Of a stretch of DNA of 64,000 nucleotides, positions 24,589 through 31,287 are shown one piece after another. The first letter of the stretch is position 1; each line of letters begins with the position of its first letter. The stretch comes from Periplaneta americana (taxonomy: Eukaryota > Arthropoda > Insecta > Blattodea > Blattidae): NCBI RefSeq assembly GCF_040183065.1, contig NC_091120.1, positions 169,787,488 to 169,851,487 of the forward strand, in the 5' to 3' direction. The translations under genes and the position numbers were made by a program. The notes beneath the pieces are model-generated. The model was not told the DNA's origin. It searched no databases and saw only the letters and a list, made by a program, of their open reading frames with translations.

Positions 24589-27500
24589 GCTGCTATGGTG
24601 GTCTAATGGCTAGAGCGCTAGACTTACAAACCTGTAGACCCAGGTTCGATTCTCAGTTTACCACCAATTTGTAACTTGTGCTGGACGAGTTTGTGGTCCA
24701 GGTAACACAAGGATTTTCTAGGAAGCTCCAGTTCCACTGTGGCATTTCAACAATATCTTCATCATTCTATTGCGGGTGTAGCATAGACCAGCCTCCTATG
24801 GCGCACCCTGGCCAATGACTCTGTCAGTAAATTGGTCTACACAACAGGCTTCATATAGGTGAATGACGAATGTCTAATATCCGCTATTACTAAAATAATA
24901 GGTAATTTCTTATGAACTGTCGATGTTCCAAAGGTCATTTTTGAACCTATGTGAAATTGTGTTTGTCAATAAAAAATTAAAATACAATTTTTTTTTTTTG
25001 TTTTTATTATCTCTCTCTTCTTTCCCCATCTTGTTTTCTTTCACTTTCTCTCTCTCTTTTTTATTACTCTACTTTTATTTATCTTATATTTAATTTCACT
25101 GCACATTTTTATTTTTACTTACCACATATGCAGGTGCTGGGATTCGATCCGATAAACTTTCGATTTTTAATCAGACACTTTACCACTATGCTATGAAGTG
25201 GTTTGGTAGACCCAGCTGTAGTTTTTAAACTTACTGTACTGCATATTTTCGTTCTCTTGTACAAGTGTAAAAGTGAAACAAAAGAGGGCACTAATATCAC
25301 TAATCATTCATACAAAATATGTCAGTTGTGAGATGATAACTGCATATGCGCGGAATGGTTAATAAAAATCTAGGCCTAAATTAATCAAACCTAACCTTCG
25401 TACATGCAACATGTGTAACCAGAACACGAAGAGAACTTCTTGATTTGATCTGGAATATGCATGCAAAAATAAATCCATGTATGAATCACGCTGGCACTGC
25501 ATAGAGATCCGCACATTTGTTTGTTCTAAAATGCCGAACAGTTCAACTCGTTTATAAAAAGAATTGTAAGCATATACTCCTGATATGGAAAAGATGGAAT
25601 TAGTACAGATTTAGAAGAGCAAGACAACCAGTACAGCACAGCGTGAGACATGGAAGACGAGAATACAACAGATTAAGGTAAGTGCAAAAACGACATAAAG
25701 AACATCGACAGCTTATAAGAAATAACCAAATAATTATCAGTATCATTATTCAACAACTGAATAGACTACAGTGGACTATAGTGGACTTTATGTTGTTAGC
25801 AAACAGCTGGATACATTAAGAAGGTTGATGGATCATTATCATTATTATTATTTGGATGTTATTATGCTTCTGGAAGTGCCAAACAAAACGAAGGAACAAA
25901 ACGAAAGTAGATAACTAAGATATCAATAGATTAACAAAATATTTTGAAGTTCATGGAGCAGGTGATGTGAAAACTGATTAGGCTGGAAATGTAAAATCAA
26001 CTAGTAACTTATGGCAGAGGATATGATAAAACAGCAGCTAGCATCCATTGAATGGCGAAGAATTAATGAAAAGAACAATTTCTCCAGTGATATTGATGAA
26101 TGGCCAAACAAAGTGATTGTGAACGTGAATATTGGATAGTCAAAAGAAGTAATGAATGTCAACATGCTGGCAATGATTTCTCTACATCCAAGTGATTTTT
26201 AAAATATGGAAAATCCATTGTGCATCTCTCATGTTACCAACTGCTGTAGACAACTCTCTTTTTTAAACTGAAAAGAATTAAAAATGAACTAGAGTGCCAT
26301 GGGTTAAGCCAGACTGAACAGTCTCACTCTAAGGAGCATGGCACATGAACTTCTGCTTGAAATAGACATTTCCCATGGACTATTATCTACAAATTTTTTT
26401 ATGTTAAATGTAGAAAAGTTAACTTTTAAATTGTAGCTTTGGGCCAATCTTTGCTATCTGCTCAAACCACACACGGGACTCACGTCTGATTTGTGTTTCG
26501 TTAAAGTTTAATGGATTAAATGAGGGGATAGCTAAGTGACATGATGCCGAGGTATATGACAAGGTTAGTTGGGGGGATATTTAAGTGACGTGAGGCCAAA
26601 GAATGTGAAAAGGTTTCAATGATTTAGTTACGTTTTCTGTCCCGTATGTAAGGTAAGGAGATATCGAAGTTTCATTTAGCTTTGTTACTTTCGATATTTG
26701 GCATTGGCACATCGTGGGTCTAGAGGCTAAAAGCTTTGGGGGGGGGGGCACATTTTTATATTGACTTCAATTTTTCATGCATAATTCTCCTATAACAAAG
26801 AAATATTTCTATTAGATAATAAATGTGAATCTAAACCAGAAAAAAGAATTTGTTTTTCTTTTTTCACTACCTTATTCCTTACAAGCAGGTACATATTATT
26901 ATTATCAAAAACTGTTTTGTAAATAGGAATATTGAATTACTTTACTGTTCAAATGAATAATTTATATTGCAATATTTGTATGCATTTTTATAAATTTGGG
27001 GCCTTTTTATATTATGCTTTAGCATCCCTTGTTCAAATTTACAACGGTATTTACTAAATTTCAGTTTTGCTCCAATAATAGCTTCCAATCTTGGATATCG
27101 CCCCACACCACACACGAGACGGATGTCTGATTTTTATGGGTTAAATAAGGTGAAATCTAAGTTAATATTAAACCGAGGTATGTGACAAAGTTAGAGGGTT
27201 AGTTGAGGGGATTATTTAAGTGATATGAGGCCGAGGAATATGAAATTATTTAAGTACGTTTTCCCTTCCGTGTGTGGTGTGGGGGGGATATCGAAGTTTC
27301 ACCCTATGTTTTACTCTTCTGCCTGACAACGGAAAGTACTAAATTGAATTCTAACTTTTTCTTAAAGTCACTCAGGAATAACATACACATCGTAGTCTAT
27401 AGGCAAAATTGTTGTATTCATTCACCTGAAAACTTCGTTGGTGTTGGAGTTGATGAGAGTTCATTGTCCACATGATTAACAAGGAGTCGGAATACTACTG

Positions 27501-28037
27501 AATATCTGTCACTATTCTTAAGTGCAGCCACATCTGCCGGGTTTGTCTGTAAAACAAAATAAATTTTATGAGTCGGATTATAAAGTATTAAAAATTCGCG
27601 TTAACAGTAATAATTCCCACATAATATGTCTAATAATTACAACATACCAGAAGAGCCTGACTGACTAAGACGCAAGCAGCACCTTTCTCTCGGTGAATAG
27701 CATGTGTGTTTGTTGTGCAGTTAAGACATTGATGAATAATCCAATTACCCACGTTTCGCACTTGAACTAGGCTTGATTGCTCCTTTGATATTCTCCCAAG
27801 TTCCACAGTGCAAACATCCTAAAAATAAAATGATTTTTCAGATATGTGAAACCAAAATAAATAAAAACTTATACATGCCTTCCGGCATTTGCGCTTTACG
27901 CCCTTCTCTCTCACCTCTTGAAAAAAACTATCACTCAATTCTTCTGCCGATAAGCCAAGATTAGTAATATCAATATTCTGAACATTCGAACTCTTGGTGT
28001 TTATTGAAACGTTTAAACATTTGCATGTAATAAGCAT
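328..28037 (-). CDS. AKT1S1: PRAS40/Lobe (proline-rich Akt substrate 1) orthologue, 3' end off window
   Basis: Seven exons join in frame on the minus strand: 28037-27915, 27818-27648, 27546-27426, 23015-22835, 17277-16986, 4175-3992 and 467-328, giving 404 residues before the window ends at a GT donor. Exon phases (0,0,1,2,0,1,0) match across every junction. Residues about 1-138 hold a CxC (CKC) and a CxxC (CLNC) pair; about 140-198 is a glutamine/glutamate-rich coiled coil; 200-296 is Pro/Ser rich; a TOS-like motif FDLEG lies at 335-339 inside an acidic stretch; AKSLPVNVP is at 379-387. The last two match vertebrate PRAS40 (GLF-VMDE acidic region and AKSLPVSVP). In known biology PRAS40/Lobe is a raptor-binding inhibitor and substrate of mTORC1 and a target of Akt, in the cytosol. 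The C-terminal Akt-site exon expected for the family should lie left of position 1. The N-terminal assignment to the same gene rests on splice phase only. Confidence 0.85.
640..1186 (+). pseudogene. RTE-like LINE fragment
   Basis: Frameshifted remains read SKEYLLWTSGKRTKEEASEV, RRLEHVKWTDRIRNEAVL, GQWLKRNCLLKDAMKGKVN and RRSYQMIDDMKINGSYE, a C-terminal LINE region seen in many insect copies. At least three frame changes; dead. Confidence 0.72.
1500..1790 (+). mobile_element. LINE 3' fragment (HDCLAKHLHRIG family)
   Basis: It encodes ATSHDCLAKHLHRIGIYQSP, then CSLCNSNQEIDLEHLKIC, the C-terminal Cys/His region of a LINE polyprotein, with stop near 1770 and a CAACAA tail. The same family occurs at 48930-50760 split by the hAT element. 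Confidence 0.82.
2266..2305. repeat. (AAT)n microsatellite
   Basis: About 13 units, directly 5' of a LINE fragment. Confidence 0.95.
2306..3115 (+). mobile_element. LINE 3' fragment with MITE inserted
   Basis: 2306-2760 encodes a LINE C terminus (ALVQSLIQYGI, then 2446-2763 with PLIEPKCHTSAALKHGASFG and FKIEAFKKEICK). The frame ends exactly where a MITE starts (2761-2918); 2919-3115 looks like the 3' UTR with AATAAA near 3103. An AAT array precedes it. Confidence 0.7.
2761..2918. mobile_element. MITE, 158 bp
   Basis: Inverted ends opening TAGGGTAAATTAGGGT and GTTGGACAGTCGG, about 33 bp long with 2-3 mismatches. The first TAG also supplies the stop codon of the LINE frame. Confidence 0.8.
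3119..3663. mobile_element. Possible TIR element
   Basis: TTTATGCTCGACCAT at the left and its complement ATGGTCGAGCATAAA at 3649-3663 form a 15-bp inverted pair. A second inverted pair (CCTATAATGGTAATTAAGAA, around 3681 and 3776) lies just outside. Family not recognised. Confidence 0.5.
3992..4175 (-). CDS. AKT1S1: PRAS40 exon 6 (TOS-like motif)
   Basis: This 184-nt exon has acceptor TTTTTTCAG and donor GATG|GTATGC. It encodes basic RRVPARLFGQ, an Asn/Ser stretch, then TEGLFDLEGMEENPTESFHS and an acidic Glu/Asp run. The F-D-L-E core fits the TOS consensus used to contact raptor and aligns with FVMDE of human PRAS40. A (AAT)n array starts about 30 bp past the donor. Confidence 0.85.
4311..4545 (+). 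pseudogene. RTE-like LINE RT fragment
   Basis: LLAEEEIILRNTLLELNDSC and YGIKINANKT match the region after the FADD box of RTE-like reverse transcriptases; frame lost at about 4457. It lies next to PRAS40 exon 6. Confidence 0.7.
5011..5740. mobile_element. Foldback element, about 225-bp arms, TTAA ends
   Basis: Arms 5011-5235 and 5515-5740 are inverted copies (opening GGGGTTAGGTACAGCTTACA) with moderate divergence, spacer about 280 bp. TTAA stands at both outer ends (5007-5010, 5741-5744), which fits piggyBac-type target choice. No coding content. Confidence 0.82.
5858..5914. repeat. (AAT)n microsatellite
   Basis: About 19 units, directly 5' of a LINE fragment at 5930. Confidence 0.95.
5930..6250 (+). 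pseudogene. LINE C-terminal fragment
   Basis: RTANYTWQDYKTNEKILTEV, KYRENWIQHVQCMERNRLSF and ATETGTGHC fit the C-terminal tail of a LINE polyprotein, with stops. It follows an AAT array. Confidence 0.65.
7068..7322. mobile_element. MITE, 255 bp
   Basis: Inverted ends AATTGAGGACCGTTTTTGCA continuing AAACTTGCTAACTG, about 34 bp with one mismatch. Non-coding interior. Confidence 0.82.
8356..8696 (-). mobile_element. tRNA-derived SINE nested in mariner
   Basis: The 341-bp copy reads on the minus strand with a pol III B-box-like GGTTCGAGTCC near its start. It is flanked by CACAATTTTAAATT at 8342-8355 and 8697-8710, a perfect 14-bp duplication of mariner sequence. The same family occurs at 16303-16603. 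Confidence 0.9.
8787..9790 (+). pseudogene. Mariner transposase remnant
   Basis: Pieces of transposase are readable in shifting frames: MAGVLHECTQEEQHTVVRFL with KAVFNWFQEFNKG (DNA-binding part), then GDESWVHHFQPKSKQSS, then LLDDNAHPHTVRQT and HAPYSPDLALSDF, again 34 residues between the last two Asp residues. Several frameshifts and stops make it non-functional. Confidence 0.88.
9984..10409 (-). pseudogene. Zinc-finger-like transposon fragment
   Basis: HVFVASRVSENYVFCSVCSC followed by DFSVAHY resembles the Cys-x2-Cys start of a BED-type finger used by hAT-like proteins, but the His pair is absent and the C terminus is unrelated. Probably a decayed transposon or host-derived copy; low certainty. 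Confidence 0.35.
10443..10712. repeat. Direct repeat copy 1
   Basis: Shares AATATTCA, GCATAGCTACCAAATATTGC and TTCTCTCGTTTTCTG-type blocks in the same order with 11492-11751, roughly 70-75% identical by eye. Non-coding. Confidence 0.65.
10980..11290 (-). pseudogene. Retroposed 3' end of an unknown gene
   Basis: The 95-codon minus-strand frame (HFPDSHLDFFPKKNLDAVSD, GERFHQEISTFEKCFSG, PAEYCWSLIREV) ends at TAA and is followed directly by a poly(A) tract (plus T run 10962-10980), so it looks like a 5'-truncated retrocopy. I recall similar C-terminal segments in many arthropod repeat-associated proteins, function unknown. Confidence 0.6.
11492..11751. repeat. Direct repeat copy 2
   Basis: Same orientation as 10443-10712, about 1.05 kb apart, with the retrocopy at 10980 between. 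Could be an old duplication or decayed LTR pair; no LTR ends (TG...CA) proven. Confidence 0.65.
12659..12911. mobile_element. MITE, 253 bp
   Basis: Inverted ends CACTGTGCCTGTAAAAACGG / CACTGTGCCTGCAAAAATGG (complement of right end). hAT-like CA start but no 8-bp duplication recognised. Confidence 0.72.
14770..15055 (+). mobile_element. Possible tRNA-like SINE
   Basis: TTAGCTGAATGGCAAGAGTG and GGGATCCAATCCAGGC resemble degraded A and B boxes, followed by a 220-bp body. No clear target duplication or second copy in the window. Confidence 0.4.
15768..15975. repeat. Tandem duplication, about 100-bp unit
   Basis: Two units contain CATATCTGTACACAAACATG / CATATCTGTAGACAAACATG and ATCACCAAATCATGA. 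Some 88% alike by eye. Confidence 0.75.
16246..16302. repeat. (AAT)n microsatellite, SINE tail
   Basis: Joined to the 3' end of the minus-strand SINE at 16303. Confidence 0.95.
16303..16603 (-). mobile_element. tRNA-derived SINE, second copy, ATT tail
   Basis: About 85% alike to the SINE at 8356. On the minus strand it starts with a tRNA-like head (A-box-like TGGCGTCGAGG, B-box GGTTCGATTCC) and ends in an ATT array (plus strand AAT 16246-16302). Possible duplication ACCTTCA on both sides. Confidence 0.88.
16986..17277 (-). CDS. AKT1S1: PRAS40 exon 5 (Pro/Ser-rich linker)
   Basis: This 292-nt exon has acceptor TTTTCTCGTAG and donor TCTCCT|GTAAGT. It opens LLCESQENLSPVGRLMSLEN and continues as a disordered Pro, Ser and Asn-rich segment with several Ser-Pro pairs (SPVSPS, PSPLSP), possible proline-directed phosphorylation sites. 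Confidence 0.85.
17411..18640 (+). mobile_element. Second copy of RNase H LINE, interrupted
   Basis: 17411-17898 matches 42590-43050 (CCAAAAGGAAATAACATTTC, GGAACACATTCTTCTATACT) and 18473-18640 matches the 3' end 43053-43200. A pyrimidine-rich 570-bp block of unknown type is inserted between, flanked by CTGCAGTA-like repeats at both joins. No long frame remains. Confidence 0.8.
18750..18885 (+). mobile_element. RTE-like LINE 3' end
   Basis: Same sequence as 55410-55545 (GGCGGGCTTATGTGAGGGYG, CGAACCTCCGGGTTCC), ending in AAGTAAGT tail repeats. Confidence 0.8.
19794..19866. repeat. Mirror microsatellite (AAT)n-(ATT)n
   Basis: About seven AAT units switch to about 17 ATT units, a self-complementary array that can form a hairpin. 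Confidence 0.95.
20308..20539. mobile_element. MITE with about 57-bp TIRs
   Basis: Left GGGAACGGAAACGAAAACGA and right complement GGGAACGGAAACGACAACGA lie within inverted ends of about 57 bp that open with CTGGTTCACAACAAAC. An inner inverted pair (GTGACCATTCACAATTAAC / GTTAATTGTGAATCC) adds to the hairpin. Confidence 0.85.
22835..23015 (-). CDS. AKT1S1: PRAS40 exon 4 (coiled coil)
   Basis: This 181-nt exon has acceptor TTTTTACAG and donor GCCAG|GTGAGT. It encodes residues about 140-198, rich in Gln, Glu and Ala with heptad-like spacing (SALQQQLAEAIQQETARTEE), predicted to be a coiled coil. It ends in phase 2. Confidence 0.82.
24549..24587. repeat. (AAT)n microsatellite
   Basis: Thirteen units directly upstream of the SINE at 24590; another array (ATT)n lies at 24415-24442. 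Confidence 0.95.
24590..24890 (+). mobile_element. tRNA-derived SINE
   Basis: The head TGGTGGTCTAATGGCTAGAG and GGTTCGATTCTCAGTTTACC looks like a tRNA with A and B boxes, but the anticodon stem is poor and a 230-bp body follows, so it is a SINE, not a gene. It follows an AAT array. Confidence 0.75.
25746..25830 (+). mobile_element. 3' end scrap of the RNase H LINE
   Basis: CAACTGAATAGACTACAGTG then GTTAGCAAACAGCTGGATAC, the last about 80 bp before the tail. A 12-bp internal piece (TATAGTGGAC-like) is duplicated. Confidence 0.78.
26453..26853 (+). repeat. Repeat A copy 1 (inverted partner at 29045)
   Basis: It contains GGATATTTAAGTGACGTGAG, GAATGTGAAAAGGTTTC and TTTCTATTAGATAATAAATG, all found as complement at 29045-29600. 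Its first 210 bp resemble the TIR element at 27094. Confidence 0.85.
27094..27292. mobile_element. MITE, 199 bp, GATATC ends
   Basis: Inverted ends GATATCGCCCCACACCACAC / GATATCCCCCCCCACACCAC (complement of right end), about 28 bp. The interior (CCGAGGTATGTGACAAAGTT) matches Repeat A, so this is the better preserved short member. Confidence 0.85.
27426..27546 (-). CDS. AKT1S1: PRAS40 exon 3
   Basis: It has 40 codons plus one base, acceptor TTTTACAG and donor TTTTCAG|GTGAAT. It encodes TNPADVAALKNSDRYSVVFR followed by a hydrophobic stretch and a Ser/Thr/Pro linker. The one-base remainder (G) is completed by the TC that opens exon 4, giving Val139. Confidence 0.75.
27648..27818 (-). CDS. AKT1S1: PRAS40 exon 2 (CLNC motif)
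   Basis: It has 57 codons between acceptor TTTTTAG and donor CTG|GTATGT, phase 0 on both sides. It encodes the conserved-looking segment NWIIHQCLNCTTNTHAIHRE. Flanking introns are only about 100 nt, so exons 1-3 form a compact cluster, unlike the rest of the gene. Confidence 0.78.
27915..28037 (-). CDS. AKT1S1: PRAS40 exon 1 (start codon, CKC motif)
   Basis: It has 41 codons from the ATG at 28037 to the donor GAG|GTGAGA. It begins MLITCKCLNV, with a CxC pair at residues 5 and 7. No better upstream in-frame ATG is seen; the upstream frame is not coding-like. Confidence 0.75.
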
Positions 28038-29044
28038 TGCGACCTATACGAACTTTTCACGGGAACACAGGTCCAAGTGCGAAGACAAAGGGTCTGAATG
28101 TCACGTAGGCCTCACAAAGGTAATTTAATTACTTTTCACGGTGTTATTTATCGGTTATTTTTTCACAATGTCATCACTAGTGTATATTTCCTAAGCAATC
28201 ATTACACATTCAAGTTGATTAAGGAACAATATCAAATCACCAAAGCCAAATGCCGAGACCTAGAACTATTTTACACAACTAACCATCCCAAAAATACCTA
28301 GCTTACAGCTGATTTATTATGAGCTTCTCACAAAACACAACATGTACGACGTTAAATGTTACATAACTATGTTATTTCATACCATAAAGACTTAAACATC
28401 ACATTTATGCTATAACTGTGCATAATAAAAACAAAATTATACTATATATCTACCAATTAGAGTGCATATTTTTCTTAATATTTTAAATTAATATATTTAA
28501 TTTTAATTTATGACAATAGTTTTGAATATGACTAGCATTTCACAAGCATATGTTTGGAAAAACAACTTGATAATCTTTGAACAAGATTAACTTTGCATTT
28601 ACTTTTAATGCTCGTCCAAAGATGGAAAACCAATACATGTTGTAAAATAAATTGATTTAATAATACGGAAATGCGCACAAGTTGTGCATATAACTAACTA
28701 GAGTGGATATTATTAAGACAGTGATTATTAATCACACAAGTAGTGAGCAAACGTCTAATATAATTTGCATACACGTGAATCTCGATACTAATCCGCATTT
28801 TTATTGTGACAAAAAATTGAATTATTCTACTTGCATTTACAGCACACTACATCAATTTTCTGGTCATAATGTGGGGGTTTCATGCTAATTTTTTTTTCAG
28901 ACAATATAGTGTTTTTTTTTTTTACTTATACGCCTTCATGGTATGTTACGGGGATACCTTTACCTTTTACCTTTTTTACGGAGAAGGGACCCGAAGGCTT
29001 GCTCTGCACTGCAGCGAGTCGAATAAAGTAGTGGGGGGGGAAAC

Positions 29045-29600
29045 ATTTCTTTTCGGGTTCAGATTCAAATTTATTATCTAATAGAAATATTTCATTATTA
29101 TAGGAGAATTAAGCGTGGAAAATTAAATACGGTAATCAATATAAAAATATGCCCCCCCCCACCCCAAGCTTTTAGCCTACAGAACCGCGATGTACCAATG
29201 GCAAACATCAAAAGTAACAAAGCTAGGGTCGATCTGGTTGGCGAGTAGGTATAGCGCTGGCCTACTATGCCCAAGGTTGCGGGTTCGATCCCGGGCCAGG
29301 TCGATGGCATTTAAGTGTGCCATTCCGGCACATCAGGCGACGCTGATATAACCTCTGTAGTTGCGAGCGTCGTTAAATAAAACATGACATTTAACATTTT
29401 AAACAAAGCTAGGTGAAACTTCGATATCTCTCTACAGTACATATGGGAGAGAGAACATAATTAAATAATCGAAACCTTTTCACATTCTTTGGCCTCACGT
29501 CACTTAAATATCCCCCCCCCCAATGACCCCTAACCTTGTCACATACCTCGGCGTCATGTCACGTAGCTATTCCCTCATTTAACCTATTAAACATAACGAA
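29045..29600 (-). repeat. Repeat A copy 2, split by SINE
   Basis: Inverted relative to 26453-26853. Homology resumes on both sides of the SINE at 29228-29401, dating the SINE as younger. Confidence 0.85.
29228..29401 (+). mobile_element. Short tRNA-derived SINE
   Basis: About 174 bp with a tRNA-like head (GGTTGGCGAGTAGG, then GGGTTCGATCCC) and a short unrelated body. Perfect 12-bp duplication AACAAAGCTAGG at 29216-29227 and 29402-29413. It sits inside the inverted repeat described at 29045-29600. Confidence 0.9.
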
Positions 29601-29723
29601 ACGAGTGAAAGATTTAAGTGTAAAATATAATACAGCCTATGTGTAAAGTGATAAAAAAAAAAAATAAAGTCCTTTTACATTAAGGGAGAAGATGGGTGAA
29701 AATTTGTTAATTTTTGGTCAAAA

Positions 29724-29727
<4 letters not shown>

Positions 29728-29785
<58 letters not shown>
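29728..29785. repeat. Poly(dT) tract
   Basis: About 57 T. Probably the tail of a minus-strand retroposon, but no body was recognised to its right. Confidence 0.9.
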
Positions 29786-29788
<3 letters not shown>

Positions 29789-30129
29789 GAAATGAAGTTA
29801 CGATGCCTACTTTACAATTTGACGAAGTTGTCATTATTTACATCAACTTTAAAAAATACTGGCTCATTACGTTTAAAATGCGTGCAACTTTCCTGTCTTG
29901 TGCAGCCCCTGCAGATAAAACATCAGTAAATTCAGAAAGTAATGAAAATATCTGGAAGATAATCTAAAGATAGCTATGTAATGCATGTCTATTTTAACGC
30001 ATGTTATCTAAACTACTGTAATATGTTGGTAGGTCTAAATGAAACACAGATGAATTAAAAGGGGAAACAATCCCAGTTCTTTTTTTTTTTCATTCCATCT
30101 TAAGCATTGTACATTTCTACTTGTCTCTC

Positions 30130-30132
<3 letters not shown>

Positions 30133-30172
<40 letters not shown>
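30133..30172. repeat. (GT)n microsatellite
   Basis: About 19 GT units. Confidence 0.95.
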
Positions 30173-30175
<3 letters not shown>

Positions 30176-30439
30176 CAATATAATGTATACAGGGAAGTGG
30201 CAAACTTTAGGTGAGACTCTCAGAGCGGATATTCTTGAAACACATAACCACATAAACAGCTTTTAATATCTCCACTGTCGCTAAGAACTCGTATTGCATT
30301 AGAAATCTGACATAATTTTTTAACTATTTTGTTTACATGGATGTTATATGCTCAAAAATTTAATTGTATTCATAATCTTTATTTTCAATGTGGATATTTA
30401 GGAAATGTTTTTTATACACAGTGCTTATAAAAACGAATA

Positions 30440-30760
30440 AGAACTATTTTATCAGTATTTAGAGCAAGTTCATCAACCTTTAACCAGAAAATTGTAAGTT
30501 TGATTTACTGTAGATTAAAGACAGATGGAGTCTCATTGTTGGAGAAGAACGTTTGTGTTATCAGTAAAGAGTACTAAGGAAGGATATTTAGAGTGAGGAA
30601 GGATATTTAGAGTGAGATTATTTATAAAAGAAATAAATAAAACTATTCAAAGGATTGATCCTTATGGAATACCACAGACTCTTAATATACTAATTGATAT
30701 TTTAGAATTGATTGAACTACAGTACAAACTGCTATCTACAGGATTGAAATGAGTCATTAA
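30440..30760 (-). pseudogene. LINE RT fragment, antisense
   Basis: The complement reads CGIP-GSIL-like around 30660 (cf. GVPQGSVLGP) and LFISFINNL, a decayed reverse transcriptase. Confidence 0.45.
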
Positions 30761-31051
30761 TTTGCTGAACCTTTGATTCCGTATCCTTGCACTTCACGAC
30801 ATACCATGTTTTTTTCCTCTTTCATGTGCTTCACAATTTATTTTGAGAACAAATCTATCAACACGAAAATTACACTTAAACTGTTTTACTTTTCTTTTTC
30901 AGACTCGGAAAAAGAAATTCTCACTGAAATTTGAAATCAGCGCGCCACAGTGATTGTCATCTGTTTCGACTGTTTCCGAGGAAAACCGAACCCCGATCGT
31001 GATCAGCGACCGAACGAAAACGATTTGCTGAAAACGAAATAATTCGAAATA

Positions 31052-31110
<59 letters not shown>

Positions 31111-31122
31111 CACATTCAGCAA

Positions 31123-31128
31123 TTTATT
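31123..31128 (-). promoter_or_regulatory. LINE polyadenylation signal
   Basis: AATAAA on the minus strand, 12 nt before the poly(A) tail of the Jockey element. Confidence 0.7.
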
Positions 31129-31287
31129 GATAAAGTTCCAAAACAAATATGTTTTCTGCCTTTTCGTATTTTAGTGTAAATTCAAATAACGATGCACAAA
31201 TATTGTTCATGTCCAGCTGTCAAAACAATTGGGCACAGAGACATTAGTGTAGGTTTAAGGAAGTCAGAGGTTGTGGAAAAGTGCATG

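Larger units (their letters stand above)
23016..27425 (-). other. PRAS40 intron 3 (4.4 kb), unassigned parts
   Basis: 23100-24400 has degraded, possibly transposon-derived sequence without a readable frame; 24900-25740 and 25840-26450 show nothing assignable. Confidence 0.55.
28038..31043. other. PRAS40 upstream region
   Basis: This holds the PRAS40 5' UTR and promoter in principle, but I find no core promoter motif. 28100-28860 is AT-rich and empty. 28950-29030 (GAGAAGGGACCCGAAGGCTT) looks like an interspersed repeat scrap. The GC-richer block 30930-31043 was adjacent to 35614 before the LINE inserted. Confidence 0.5.

Noticed and set aside
24590-24665. Possible tRNA gene
   Set aside because: A and B boxes are present but the anticodon arm pairs badly and a SINE body follows.
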